Source of the DNA: an uncultured Nitratireductor sp. | GTDB taxonomy: Bacteria > Pseudomonadota > Alphaproteobacteria > Rhizobiales > Rhizobiaceae | DNA length: 64,000 nt | Direction of reading: 5' to 3' | Assembly (NCBI RefSeq): GCF_913053745.1 | Contig: NZ_CAJXGF010000001.1 | Location: 58,881-122,880, forward strand | Shown: piece by piece, positions 24,868-33,873 of the stretch | How the letters are laid out: the number at the start of each line of letters is the position of its first letter | Numbering within the stretch: the first letter of the stretch is position 1 | Notes under the pieces: generated by a model | What the model saw: the letters and a program-made list of their open reading frames with translations, nothing else | The model's database searches: none | Told to the model about the DNA's origin: nothing | Position numbers and translations under genes: made by a program

Positions 24868-25929
24868 CTAGATCAGAAGCCAGGCGTTGAAACGCTCGGT
24901 AACGTCTGCGCGGTTCTCGCTCCACCAGTCTTCGCTCGCCAGCCGCATCTGCGAGATGTTGGCCGGCGCAGTCGGTAAGACCTTGGCGCGTTCCGCATCG
25001 ATGCTGTCATAGGCTTTCTGATTGGTCGGCCCATAGGCAAGCTCGCTTGTGTAGAGCGCCTGTTGTTCCGGTCGCGTGCAGAATTTGACAAACTCGCGCG
25101 CGGCATCAGCCTTCGGGTTTCCCTTGGGAATGCCCCAGCCCTCGACCGAATACAGTCCCTGATTCCAGACAAGTTCGGCAGGAGCACCACCATCAATGGC
25201 CGCCTGAAGACGCGCATTCCAGCCGGAAATCATGTCAACCTCGCCGCTCTGGAGCAGCTGGGTGGATTGTGCGCCGCCAGTCCACCAGACATCAATATGC
25301 GGTTTGATCTTGTCGAGACTGGCGAAAGCCCGATCGAGATCGAGCGGATACAGATCGTCCAGCGGCACACCGTCGGCCAGAAGCGCTTGTTCCAGCGTAT
25401 CGATAGGATTTTTACGCAGGGCGCGGCGGCCCGGGAACGCTTCGACATTCCAGAAATCCGTCCAGGACTTTGGTGCGTTCTCCTTGAGCTTGTCCGTGCG
25501 GTAGGCGAAGATCGTCGAATAGACATCCGTGCCGACGAAATTGGTGAACAGCGCTTCTTTCATCATGCCTGGAGCATCCGCCGCTTCCACGCCAGTCGGC
25601 TCGAGCAGATCCTGCTCCTCCAATATCATCCGTGCCGAAAGGGTAAGAGTGCACACATCCCAGATGAAGGTTCCCGTCTCGACGATCGACTTGAACTGCG
25701 CAGTGGGCTCCGCCTCCCGCGCCACATTGGCAATCGTCATTCCGGTTTCTTTCTCGAAAGGGGCGTAAAACGCCTTGCGGAAAGCCGGGCTGAACGGTCC
25801 GCCGGGATCGGCCACGGTAAGAGTCGTCGAACCGTAAGCCGGGCGCAGGATCGCCGGTGCAGCCAGTGCCGCGCCTGCTCCCAAAAGCACGGTACGGCGA
25901 GTCAAAGAGATGTTGTTTTGCTTTGTCAT
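24868..25929 (-). CDS. ABC transporter substrate-binding protein, PotD-like, Tat-exported
   Basis: 353 residues. The N-terminus SLTRRTVLLGAGAALAAPAIL is a twin-arginine signal, so it is exported folded to the periplasm. The mature part begins TLTVADPGGPFSPAFRKAFYAPFEKETGM, the start of bacterial extracellular solute-binding proteins of the spermidine/putrescine group, and contains DVCTLTLSARMILEEQDLLEP and WWTGGAQSTQLLQSGEVDMISGWNAR, typical of it. It delivers the substrate to the fused permease. The ligand may be a polyamine-like, opine-like or small carboxylate compound. Confidence 0.9.
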   Translation of the reverse strand: MTKQNNISLTRRTVLLGAGAALAAPAILRPAYGSTTLTVADPGGPFSPAFRKAFYAPFEKETGMTIANVAREAEPTAQFKSIVETGTFIWDVCTLTLSARMILEEQDLLEPTGVEAADAPGMMKEALFTNFVGTDVYSTIFAYRTDKLKENAPKSWTDFWNVEAFPGRRALRKNPIDTLEQALLADGVPLDDLYPLDLDRAFASLDKIKPHIDVWWTGGAQSTQLLQSGEVDMISGWNARLQAAIDGGAPAELVWNQGLYSVEGWGIPKGNPKADAAREFVKFCTRPEQQALYTSELAYGPTNQKAYDSIDAERAKVLPTAPANISQMRLASEDWWSENRADVTERFNAWLLI

Positions 25930-25959
25930 TTCGTTCCCCTTTTCTCCAGTTAAGCAGCT

Positions 25960-26730
25960 TTACGCGCTTTTGGCCCTGCGCTTCGCGAGAAAAGCCTCCA
26001 TCATGCGGGCCGGCTCTCCTGTCGCGTAGGCTTCACGCTGAATGCGAATGCCCGCGCTGAGCGCATCCTGCAGGCTCGCTTCCGTCATCTCGCGGAAACG
26101 CTGACGATCGAGCCGCATCGCGACAGGTGGCTTCGATGCCAGTTCCACCGCAAGCTTCATGGCTTCTTCGGCCACCTTGTCCTGCGGAACCAGCCGATTG
26201 ATGAGACCGATCCTTTCGGCTTCGTCCGCGTCCATCAGGCGGCCGGTAAGCGTCAGGTCGATCGTGCGCGCCATACCCAGCATTTCCCGCATGATCCACG
26301 GGCCGGTCGTGCTGGGAATTCCGGAGTTGATCTCCGGCTGTCCCATGCGCACACCGGCGTGTCCTATTCGCAGATCGCAGAGCAGGGCGACCTGAAACGC
26401 CGACCCCGCCGCAACGCCATTCAACGCAGCGATGATCGGTTTCGAAAGCCTGCGGAAGCGGTCATAAAGTTTTTCCCACTCGCCGATCCAGACCTCGGCA
26501 CGGTCCGCATCGAACGACTTTGTCTCGTTCAAGTCCTGTCCGGCACCAAAAGCGCGATCCCCCGCGCCAGTCAGGATGACGGCCCGGACCGCGTCATTGT
26601 CTTCGGCCTCCGCCAGGGCGTCCATCAGCTCTTCTCGCATGGTCGCGTTCCAGGCGTTCATCACCTGCGGTCGGTTCAGCGTGATCTTGAAGACGGAACC
26701 TTCGACCTCAGTGAGGATGAATTCACGCAT
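25960..26730 (-). CDS. Enoyl-CoA hydratase/isomerase family protein
   Basis: 256 residues, the normal crotonase length. Oxyanion-hole regions are seen at GAGDRAFGAGQDLNE and PIIAALNGVAAGSAFQVALLCDLRIG; MGQPEI holds one catalytic-type Glu, while the usual PGAGG turn is changed to SGIPSTTGPW, which may shift the reaction. It is the first gene of the eight-gene operon, 30 nt before the binding protein, and pairs with the acyl-CoA ligase in the same operon. An AT-rich palindrome lies just before the start and is proposed as the IclR site. Confidence 0.87.
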   Translation of the reverse strand: MREFILTEVEGSVFKITLNRPQVMNAWNATMREELMDALAEAEDNDAVRAVILTGAGDRAFGAGQDLNETKSFDADRAEVWIGEWEKLYDRFRRLSKPIIAALNGVAAGSAFQVALLCDLRIGHAGVRMGQPEINSGIPSTTGPWIMREMLGMARTIDLTLTGRLMDADEAERIGLINRLVPQDKVAEEAMKLAVELASKPPVAMRLDRQRFREMTEASLQDALSAGIRIQREAYATGEPARMMEAFLAKRRAKSA

Positions 26731-26753
26731 TTGCCACTCCAGCTATTTCTATG

Positions 26754-26768
26754 CAATAATTATTATTG
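26754..26768. promoter_or_regulatory. Candidate IclR operator before the minus-strand operon
   Basis: CAATAAT-T-ATTATTG is a perfect 7-bp inverted repeat, 24 nt before the hydratase start codon in the divergent region with iclR. Its complement plus one flanking base, CAATAATAATTATTGC, differs in one base from a site at 27725 before the second operon. Confidence 0.6.
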
Positions 26769-26897
26769 TATTTTGAACGTAACGTTTTCATTATGTCAAG
26801 CTCGCTTCCCGTTTTTTGCCGAATGGGCTAGAGGGCCTATCCGACATCTGCACCGCTTCCGGTCGTAATTCGACCTCTGGCAAAAGGACCCATTCCA

Positions 26898-27677
26898 GTG
26901 ACAAGCAGGGAAAAACCGTCGAAATCCGATCCGTTGATGGTGCGTTCCGTCGAGAAGGCCTTCCGCGTTCTCTCCGCATTCAATGCTGAGCGCTCAACCA
27001 TGAACCTGTCCCAGATCGCGGCGGAGACCGATCTGGACATGAGCGCAGCGCAACGCTTCACACACACGCTCGTGAAACTGGGATACCTCAACAAGAGCCC
27101 GGCCACACGGCAGTTCGAACTCAGCGTGAGGACGCTCGATCTTGGCTATCACTTCACGCGCGCCAACCGCCTTATGGAAAGAGCGCTGCCCTATCTGCAG
27201 CACCTGAGCAAGGAAACCGAGGAAACGGTCAATCTGACCATTCCGGATGACACTGAGGTGGTTTTCGTCTCACGTTTCCTCAGCCGACACGTGCTCAATA
27301 CCGATGTCATTTTGGGAACGAGGCTTCCCGCCTATTGCACAGCACCAGGGCTTGCCATCCTGTCACGGCTGCCCGCGAGTGAAGCGACAGCCATCATCGA
27401 GGCTTCGGATCTACGCCCGTTCACGCCGCACACCGTCTGGGACAAGACTGAGATTGAGGCGCGGGTCGCCGAGGCCAGCCAATCCGGCTTTGCTGTCGCG
27501 TGCGAGGAGATCTACCACGGCGACGGCTCCGTTGCCGCAGCCATTCTCGATACGGTCGGTCGCCCGATTGCGGCAATCAACATCGCGACTTCGCTGGCGC
27601 GCTACACCCACTCCGAACTCGTCGAGCGGTTCGCTCCACTTGTCGTTGCCGCTGCAAGGTCAATCTCCAAACTCTGA
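26898..27677 (+). CDS. IclR family transcriptional regulator
   Basis: 259 residues from a GTG at 26898; an ATG at 26937 (MVRSVEKAF) is an alternative and neither has a strong ribosome site. N-terminal winged helix: SVEKAFRVLSAFNAERSTMNLSQIAAETDLDMSAAQRFTHTLVKLGYL. C-terminal IclR effector domain: ERALPYLQHLSKETEETVNLTIPDDTEVVFVSR, PAYCTAPGLAILSRL, and GFAVACEEIYHGDGSVAAAILD. It lies between two catabolic operons and has matching palindromes on each side, so it probably controls both. Confidence 0.9.
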   Translation: MTSREKPSKSDPLMVRSVEKAFRVLSAFNAERSTMNLSQIAAETDLDMSAAQRFTHTLVKLGYLNKSPATRQFELSVRTLDLGYHFTRANRLMERALPYLQHLSKETEETVNLTIPDDTEVVFVSRFLSRHVLNTDVILGTRLPAYCTAPGLAILSRLPASEATAIIEASDLRPFTPHTVWDKTEIEARVAEASQSGFAVACEEIYHGDGSVAAAILDTVGRPIAAINIATSLARYTHSELVERFAPLVVAAARSISKL

Positions 27678-27724
27678 ACGCAGCCTGTTGACAATTCATC
27701 GATTGGATTCAATCATTTTCATAA

Positions 27725-27739
27725 CGATAATAATTATTG
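27725..27739. promoter_or_regulatory. Candidate IclR operator before the plus-strand oxidase operon
   Basis: CGATAATAATTATTG, 13 nt before the ATG of the 2Fe-2S gene, matches the hydratase-side palindrome in 14 of 15 positions (one changed base spoils the outer arm). The spacing just before the start fits repression by blocking RNA polymerase. Confidence 0.55.
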
Positions 27740-27752
27740 CTATTCAATAGAT

Positions 27753-28100
27753 ATGTCTTCCAGCGATCGAGCAAGCGCCAGTGAAGCCCAATTTGTAGCG
27801 GTGGGGCGTCGTATCGGTACACCCTTACGGTTTCGCATCGACGGGCACGTCATATCGGCCAATGCGGGAGAAAGCGTACTTTCCGCCGTGCTCCAGAACC
27901 GTCATGTGTTGCGGTACTCGGAATTTACCGAAGAGCCGCGTGCGGGATTCTGCCTGATGCGAGCCTGTCAGGATTGCTGGGTTTGGAGCGTCGAGGGAAA
28001 GCGCATTCGAGCGTGTTCGACACCGGCTTCCCCTGAGTTGGATCTCTTGACATCGCCTCCCGCGCGGCTGACGGGAAACAGACCTTGCGCCAAATCCTGA
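27753..28100 (+). CDS. 2Fe-2S ferredoxin-like subunit, HcnA-like
   Basis: 115 residues. Cysteine pattern C-x4-C-x2-C then C 12 residues on (GFCLMRACQDCWV...IRACSTP) for a plant-type [2Fe-2S] cluster, with the beta-grasp start FRIDGHVISANAGESVLSAVLQN. It is the small electron-transfer subunit of an HcnABC-like dehydrogenase whose two flavin subunits follow directly. The end overlaps the next gene's TTG start by 16 nt. It is the second such subunit in the window. Confidence 0.87.
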   Translation: MSSSDRASASEAQFVAVGRRIGTPLRFRIDGHVISANAGESVLSAVLQNRHVLRYSEFTEEPRAGFCLMRACQDCWVWSVEGKRIRACSTPASPELDLLTSPPARLTGNRPCAKS

Positions 28101-29452
28101 TCATAGGCGCAGGTCCGGCCGGAATGAGTGCCGCCGTCGCACTGGCGGAGGCGGGCGTTCGCCCCACCGTCATCGATGAGAACAGTCTCGCAGGCGGACA
28201 GGGTTTTCGGCAAACCAACGCTGACATCGAACTCGACACCCGTGCAATCTACGGGCACGAGTACAATAAACACCAGAACCTTCATTCCAGGTTTCGTGGA
28301 TGCCTCGACAAGATCGACTATCGTCCATCGACACTTGTCTGGGCCATTCATGGCGGCAAGGCGCATACACTCAATGCGGAAGGCTTCTCCGAAATTGCCT
28401 TTGATGGTCTTATCCTGGCCCCCGGCGCCACAGACCGGCTGATGCCCCTGCCCGGCTGGACGCTTCCCGGCGTTTTCTCGCTCGGCGCCGCCCAGGTCGC
28501 GCTTAAGGACCAGGGCTGTTTCATTGGTCGCCGGATCGTATTCGCCGGCAGTTCGCCGCTGCTCCTGCTGGCCGCCCTGCAATATCACAAGCTTGGCGCA
28601 CGACAGCTTTGCGTGCTCGATACGACCCCGCTGCGTCAAAAACTCCGTGCCGCGCCAGGCCTTCTTCAATCCAGTCGAACTTTCGTGCAGGGTCTCTCTT
28701 ATCTATGGTCGCTGAAAAAGCGCGGTGTGCCTGTCCATAGCGGTGTCAAACTGCAAGGAATTGAAGGGCAAGGCCGGGTGGCTGCGATACGATATGCTGA
28801 TGCATGGGGCAGGAAGCATCGTATCGCTTGCGACGCCGTTGCGCTCGGATATGGGCTGCGTGCCGAAACCCAGCTGCCGGAACTTGCAGGGGCGGAATTC
28901 CAGTTCGACCACGGCCTTCGCCAATGGCTGCCGAAGATCGACACAAGCGGGCGCGCCGGAGACTGCCTTTACATAGCCGGCGACGGCGCGGCGACTGGCG
29001 GCGCAGACGCCGCCATCGCCAGCGGCATGCTTGCCGCCACGGGATTGCTGGGCGATCTCGGCATGTCGCAGATCGGCAAGGATAGAAGGGACCTGCAACG
29101 GCAGGTCTGCAAATTGCGCAGGTTTCAGCATCATCTCGCAAAGGCTTTCCGCTGGCCCCATGAAACAGCACAGACCCTGCCCGACCATACAATCGTCTGT
29201 CGTTGCGAGAACGTAACGGCAGGTGACATACGCGCGGCAGCGAAGCAGGCGCTCGGCCCCATCGAGCTGAACCGCATGAAGGCCATCACCCGCTGCGGCA
29301 TGGGCCGCTGTCAGGGACGCTTCTGCAGCGCGGCGCTTGCCGAAATAACCGCCGCGGCATGTGGAAAACCTATCGATGCAGTCGGCCGACTGCGCGCTCA
29401 GGCGCCCGTCAAGCCAGTGCCATTGTCCACGTCGGAAACCACCGCCCGATGA
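28085..29452 (+). CDS. FAD/NAD(P)-binding oxidoreductase with C-terminal BFD-type 2Fe-2S domain, HcnB/OoxA-like
   Basis: 455 residues from a TTG at 28085. FAD motif LIIGAGPAGMSAAVALAEAG, core PGWTLPGVFSLGAAQVALKDQG, FAD-closing YIAGDGAATGGADAAIASG, and the C-terminal [2Fe-2S] domain with CRCENVTAGDI and CGMGRCQGRFCSAA. It is the same protein type as 2392-3777 but clearly diverged. It passes electrons from the DAO subunit downstream, to which it is ATGA-coupled. Confidence 0.88.
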   Translation: MRQILIIGAGPAGMSAAVALAEAGVRPTVIDENSLAGGQGFRQTNADIELDTRAIYGHEYNKHQNLHSRFRGCLDKIDYRPSTLVWAIHGGKAHTLNAEGFSEIAFDGLILAPGATDRLMPLPGWTLPGVFSLGAAQVALKDQGCFIGRRIVFAGSSPLLLLAALQYHKLGARQLCVLDTTPLRQKLRAAPGLLQSSRTFVQGLSYLWSLKKRGVPVHSGVKLQGIEGQGRVAAIRYADAWGRKHRIACDAVALGYGLRAETQLPELAGAEFQFDHGLRQWLPKIDTSGRAGDCLYIAGDGAATGGADAAIASGMLAATGLLGDLGMSQIGKDRRDLQRQVCKLRRFQHHLAKAFRWPHETAQTLPDHTIVCRCENVTAGDIRAAAKQALGPIELNRMKAITRCGMGRCQGRFCSAALAEITAAACGKPIDAVGRLRAQAPVKPVPLSTSETTAR

Positions 29453-30624
29453 CACAGGAAACGGAGACGATCATCATCGGCGGCGGTCTGATCGGCGCGT
29501 TCACTGCTTATTTTCTCGCGCGTGAGGGGCACCCGGTGACGGTGCTCGAGAAAGGCTTCGTGGGGGCACAATCCAGTGGAGCGAATTTCGGGAATCTGCG
29601 CCTTCAGGGGCGCGACCCTTATCAATATCCGCTTTCCCTGAGGGCACAGGCCATATGGGAAACATTCGAAGAAACCACCGGTGAGAGCTTCGAATACGAT
29701 CGCACCGGTCATCTCTACATCGCCAGGAACGAGCCGGAACTCGCCAAGCTGGAGCACCATGCGGAAATTGCGCGGGGACAAGGCCTGAATATCGAAATGC
29801 TGGCAACGAAAGCCTTGAAGAAGCGCTTCCCCTATCTCGCCGAGGACACGCTTGCCGCCACCTTTTGCGGCCGCGATGCAACCGCCAATCCGCGACTCGC
29901 CACGCCAGCCGTCATGCGCGTGGCACAACGGTTCGGCGCAAGAATCATCGAGCATTGCGAAACGCTTTCAACCCTCCACACCGGCTCACGTTTCGAGGTG
30001 GAAACCACAAAAGGATCGTTCGTATCGAGTTCGCTGGTCAATGCAGCAGGTGCCTGGGGCGGTGCGATCGCCGCACGTTTCGGCGAGCTGGTGCCGGTGT
30101 TTTCCGCAGGGCCGCCGCAATTCGTGACCGAGCCCTTTCCACATGTGATCCAACCCTCCATGCAAATGGTGAACGGCAGCGTCATCTTCCGTCAGATACC
30201 GAGGGGCAATGTCATTGTTGCAGGTTATCCGCGCACGGCGAGCGAAGCGGATGGCAATCACACATTCGTCCCTCCGGGCAAAACCCTTGCGGGAATGGAG
30301 GCCCTTGGAGCCGTCGTTCCTCTCCTGCGCGATGCGCACGTCATCCGCGTCTGGTCGGGCGTCGAGGGCTATTTGCCCGACATGCGCCCGATTATCGGGC
30401 CCAGCCGGAAACAAAACGGTCTTTTCCACGCCTTTGCCTGCTGCGGCCACGGGTTTCAGATCGCTCCAGGAATAGGCGCCGTGCTCAGCGAACTGATCCG
30501 AACCGGACACAGCGATACGCCAATTGAAGCTTACGATATCGAACGCTTTAGAAATCAGGTGCCCGACAACGAGAAATTCATTCGGGAGTTCGACATCCGC
30601 ACGGCAGGCCCCGCTGCCGGCTGA
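29449..30624 (+). CDS. FAD-dependent oxidoreductase, DAO family, HcnC-like subunit
   Basis: 391 residues from the ATG at 29449 that overlaps the previous stop; the longer tracked frame is shadow. FAD motif IIIGGGLIGAFTAYFLAREGH near residue 8, ALEKG-type acidic end (VLEKGFVG), GANFGNLRLQGRD after it, and the C-terminal RVWSGVEGYLPDMRPIIGP and FACCGHGFQIAPGIG. It is the catalytic C-N oxidising subunit of the second HcnABC-like complex. The operon ends here; no RidA gene follows, unlike the first cluster. Confidence 0.88.
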   Translation: MTQETETIIIGGGLIGAFTAYFLAREGHPVTVLEKGFVGAQSSGANFGNLRLQGRDPYQYPLSLRAQAIWETFEETTGESFEYDRTGHLYIARNEPELAKLEHHAEIARGQGLNIEMLATKALKKRFPYLAEDTLAATFCGRDATANPRLATPAVMRVAQRFGARIIEHCETLSTLHTGSRFEVETTKGSFVSSSLVNAAGAWGGAIAARFGELVPVFSAGPPQFVTEPFPHVIQPSMQMVNGSVIFRQIPRGNVIVAGYPRTASEADGNHTFVPPGKTLAGMEALGAVVPLLRDAHVIRVWSGVEGYLPDMRPIIGPSRKQNGLFHAFACCGHGFQIAPGIGAVLSELIRTGHSDTPIEAYDIERFRNQVPDNEKFIREFDIRTAGPAAG

Positions 30625-31775
30625 CACCCGATAGCGTTTTACAGCCAGGTGGAATCACCTGACTCTCGCGGAAAACGGAAAGGTTGAAAGTCCCTGTGCG
30701 TCCAGGCGAACGCACGGCGCCCTCGTGAATCACGGAGCAAGAGTTTCACTGACAATTTCAGGTCTTGGCGAGGCGATATCACGTTGCCGGCATACAAGTG
30801 CGTTGAGGTCCGCCCAACGCTGCTCACGAAGGGCTTCCATGACTTTCCGTCCCGTCATGATCTGGCGGCAGCGCCCGAGCGGCTCCGCCAACGACAAACG
30901 GCGCTGAACTGCCCTGCGCGACGGTTCAATCAAGCAGCGCGAGCACGACGCGAATTTCGGTCGGGACAGAATTCCGTCTCTTGGTTCAAACGTGGCAATC
31001 GGGGAAGACCCTGCCTCATCTGCGGAGTTCTTGATCTGTCCTCGGTGTAGAATCGCGAACGCAGAAATCTGTTTGATAATGCCGCGGACATGGATGACAG
31101 TCGCCTGTGCTTCGCGAACCGTGACCTGCCAAAGCGCTGCCCGACATCTTCTGCTTTCGAGTCTCTCAAAAAAGCAGCTCTTGAACGCAGCCAGAATATC
31201 ACGATTGAAAATCGATCTCGCAATGCCCGAGTGCTATCAGCCATGCGTGCGTCCTGAAGCGAATTCTTATCGAGCGCTCCGGAGCTCTAGAGATCTTTCA
31301 GTCGCTTTCGCTGCTTCTCTTGAGCGGGTTAACTCGCTTCCGGATACTCATTGCCGTGTGCCGAAATACTTCTCGCGCGCAATCGTCGGAGGAATCCCGG
31401 CCCTCCATATCGCCCTAGGGCGACGGTTTCCCTTGGAGCCGTAGACGCTTGGTCGCAACGAAACGATACCGCTCACAGACAATGCGCATGCATCGAACTT
31501 GTATGTCTTATTCGGTGTCGGTTGTTTGAGCGCTGCATCCGTAAGCGTTTCACCACCAAAAGGGAAAATACCGTCACAAGAACCGAACGGCTCGACGGTA
31601 TTCGCTGGAGCGTCGCAATCCGAGCCATCGGCATACCGCCAAACACATCGTTGGAGCGATTTGCATGCCCAGTCCGACACGGGCTGATCAAAACGGGATC
31701 AGTCTGGGAAATTCATTTATTCAATGAGTTAAGTCTGGCGCAGGCTTACTCGCACCAGCCTCTCTTGGAAAATCG
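30625..31775. other. Long stretch without recognisable gene, next to the guaA 3' end
   Basis: About 1.15 kb with only short, overlapping frames (30730-30933 minus, 30992-31444 plus, 31348-31680 minus) that show no family I recognise. Base composition is less GC-rich in places (around 31440-31720). The guaA 3' end is a known integration site of genomic islands, so this could be the worn end of an island, but I found no integrase and no repeat of the guaA end in the window. Confidence 0.4.
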
Positions 31776-33335
31776 CTATTCCCATTCGATGGTGCCGGGC
31801 GGTTTGGAGGTTACGTCGTAGACCACGCGATTAATGCCCTTCACCTCGTTGATGATGCGCGTCGCCGCGCGGCCGAGGAACTCCATATCGTAATGGTAGA
31901 AATCGGCCGTCATCCCGTCGACCGATGTCACCGCGCGCAGCGCACAGACGAATTCATAGGTGCGTCCGTCGCCCATAACACCCACGGTCTGCACCGGCAG
32001 AAGCACGGCGAAGGCCTGCCAGATCGCGTCGTAGAGACCGGCCTTGCGGATTTCGTCCAGATAGATCGCATCGGCCGAGCGCAAGATTTCCAGCTTCTCG
32101 CGGGTTACACCACCGGGACAGCGAATGGCCAGGCCCGGTCCCGGGAAAGGGTGGCGGCCAATGAAGCTCTCGGGCAGGCCGAGTTCCTTGCCCAGCACGC
32201 GCACCTCGTCCTTGAACAGTTCGCGCAGCGGTTCCACCAGGCTCATATTCATGCGCTCGGGCAGACCGCCCACATTGTGGTGCGACTTGATCGTGACCGA
32301 AGGGCCGCCGGTGAACGAGACGCTTTCGATGACGTCTGGATAGAGCGTGCCCTGCACCAGGAAGTCCGCGCCGCCGAGTTTCATGGCCTCTTCCTCGAAC
32401 ACTTCGATGAACAGGCGGCCGATGGTCTTGCGCTTCTTTTCCGGGTCGCTCTCACCTTCCAAGGCGCCGACGAAACGATCGGAGGCATCCACCAGAATGA
32501 GCGGCAGATTGTAATGCTCGCGGAACATAGCGACCACTTTGGACGCCTCGTTCTTTCGCATCAGCCCGTGGTCGACCAGAATGCAGGTGAGCTGATCGCC
32601 GACGGCTTCATGCGTAAGCAGTGCGGCAACGGAGGAATCGACACCGCCGGAAAGCGCGCAGATAACCTTGCCATCGCCCACCTGCTTGCGGATCGCCTCG
32701 ATGGCCTGCTCACGATAGGCGGCCATCGTCCAGTCACCGCGAAGACCCGCGATCTTGTGCACGAAGTTGGAGAGCAGTTTCGCACCGTCCGGCGTGTGCA
32801 CCACCTCGGGATGGAACTGCACGCCGTAATATTTGCGCTCGTCGTCGGCAATGGCCGCGAAGGGAGCCCCTGTCGATGTACCCACCACGCGGAAACCGGA
32901 CGGTATCGCCGTCACCCGGTCGCCATGGCTCATCCACACCTGGTGGCGCGTGCCCCTGGCCCAGACATCATCGAACAGCGGACAATCGTCTTCGATCTCG
33001 AGAAAGGCACGGCCGAATTCGCGATGGTCGGACCCCTCCACCTTGCCGCCGAGCTGGGCGCACATGGTCTGCTCACCGTAGCAGATTCCGAGCACCGGCA
33101 AACCGGAATCGAAGATCGCCTGCGGCGCGCGCGGGCTGCCGATATCGACTGTGGAGGCCGGGCTTCCGGACAGGATGACCGCCTTGGGCGCAAGGCGTAC
33201 GAACGCCTCGTCGGCCGACTGGAACGGAGCGATTTCGCAATAGACTCCGGCCTCGCGCACCCGCCGCGCAATGAGCTGCGTGACCTGGCTGCCGAAATCA
33301 ACGATGAGAACTGTGTCGGGATTGGATATCGTCAT
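31776..33335 (-). CDS. guaA: GMP synthase (glutamine-hydrolysing)
   Basis: 519 residues, the normal length. The glutamine amidotransferase domain (1-200) has the nucleophile Cys in [10 protein letters not shown] and the His-Glu pair in [15 protein letters not shown]. The ATP-pyrophosphatase domain has the PP-loop [14 protein letters not shown], then the dimerisation domain with [12 protein letters not shown] and the end GTIEWE. It converts XMP to GMP with glutamine and ATP, the step after guaB, which is also in this window. The 528-aa plus-strand ORF over it is a shadow. Confidence 0.97.
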   Translation of the reverse strand: MTISNPDTVLIVDFGSQVTQLIARRVREAGVYCEIAPFQSADEAFVRLAPKAVILSGSPASTVDIGSPRAPQAIFDSGLPVLGICYGEQTMCAQLGGKVEGSDHREFGRAFLEIEDDCPLFDDVWARGTRHQVWMSHGDRVTAIPSGFRVVGTSTGAPFAAIADDERKYYGVQFHPEVVHTPDGAKLLSNFVHKIAGLRGDWTMAAYREQAIEAIRKQVGDGKVICALSGGVDSSVAALLTHEAVGDQLTCILVDHGLMRKNEASKVVAMFREHYNLPLILVDASDRFVGALEGESDPEKKRKTIGRLFIEVFEEEAMKLGGADFLVQGTLYPDVIESVSFTGGPSVTIKSHHNVGGLPERMNMSLVEPLRELFKDEVRVLGKELGLPESFIGRHPFPGPGLAIRCPGGVTREKLEILRSADAIYLDEIRKAGLYDAIWQAFAVLLPVQTVGVMGDGRTYEFVCALRAVTSVDGMTADFYHYDMEFLGRAATRIINEVKGINRVVYDVTSKPPGTIEWE

Positions 33336-33373
33336 GATGAGCCTTTAATGAAACCCCTGCCGCTTCGCAACCT

Positions 33374-33853
33374 CTATCCCTCCCGATCTCCCCGGATATC
33401 GTCATTGGCCGACGACGCCAGCGCCGCGAGTGCGGATTTGAGTGCGGCCAGCCCTTCCGGCCCGAGCAGATTGCGATAGCGTTCCTCGAGCTCGAGCTTG
33501 ATGCGGTTGGCTTCCTGGAGGGCCGAACGCCCCTTCTGTGTGTGGGCAACGATTCGCGCACGCTTGTCGCGCGGATCCGACATCCGGCGAAGAACGCCCT
33601 CCCCCTCCAACCCGTCGATCAATTGCTGAACCGCCTGCTTGGAGATCCCCATCCGTTCGATCAACACCGATTGCGGCGTGCCCCGGCGTCCCACATGCCC
33701 CAGAAGCGAGGCGCGTGCATCGGTCATCCAACCATGCCCGGCCGCGCGCATCGCCTCGACGAAGGCGGCCCGCCAGGCGCTATTGGCTTGCGAGAGGCGC
33801 CATCCCACATGATCGGGCCAATCCTCATCTTTTTTGTCAAGACTCTTGACCAT
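33374..33853 (-). CDS. MarR family transcriptional regulator
   Basis: 159 residues from the ATG at 33853. Winged helix: MTDARASLLGHVGRRGTPQSVLIERMGISKQAVQQLIDGLEGEGVLRRMSDPRDKRARIV pattern, with the usual wing Asp-x-Arg residues. The first codons (MVKSLD) spell a 15-bp palindrome identical in its arms to one in the divergent promoter, so it probably represses itself and the divergent small gene. It lies 38 nt upstream of guaA on the same strand and could also affect guaA transcription. Confidence 0.9.
   Translation of the reverse strand: MVKSLDKKDEDWPDHVGWRLSQANSAWRAAFVEAMRAAGHGWMTDARASLLGHVGRRGTPQSVLIERMGISKQAVQQLIDGLEGEGVLRRMSDPRDKRARIVAHTQKGRSALQEANRIKLELEERYRNLLGPEGLAALKSALAALASSANDDIRGDREG
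33836..33850. promoter_or_regulatory. Candidate MarR operator overlapping the marR start
   Basis: GTCAAG-ACT-CTTGAC: perfect 6-bp arms with a 3-bp centre, inside codons 2-6 of the regulator gene. The arms are identical to the site at 33874. Confidence 0.65.
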
Positions 33854-33873
33854 TCTGTCGTCGCGCCTTATTC

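Noticed and set aside
31770-31800. guaA 3' end as a used attachment site
   Set aside because: I looked for a second copy of the last guaA bases in the window and found none, so no integrated island can be claimed.
31893-33479. 528-residue plus-strand ORF over guaA
   Set aside because: It is antisense to an unmistakable guaA and has no family features; long antisense frames are common in high-GC genes.
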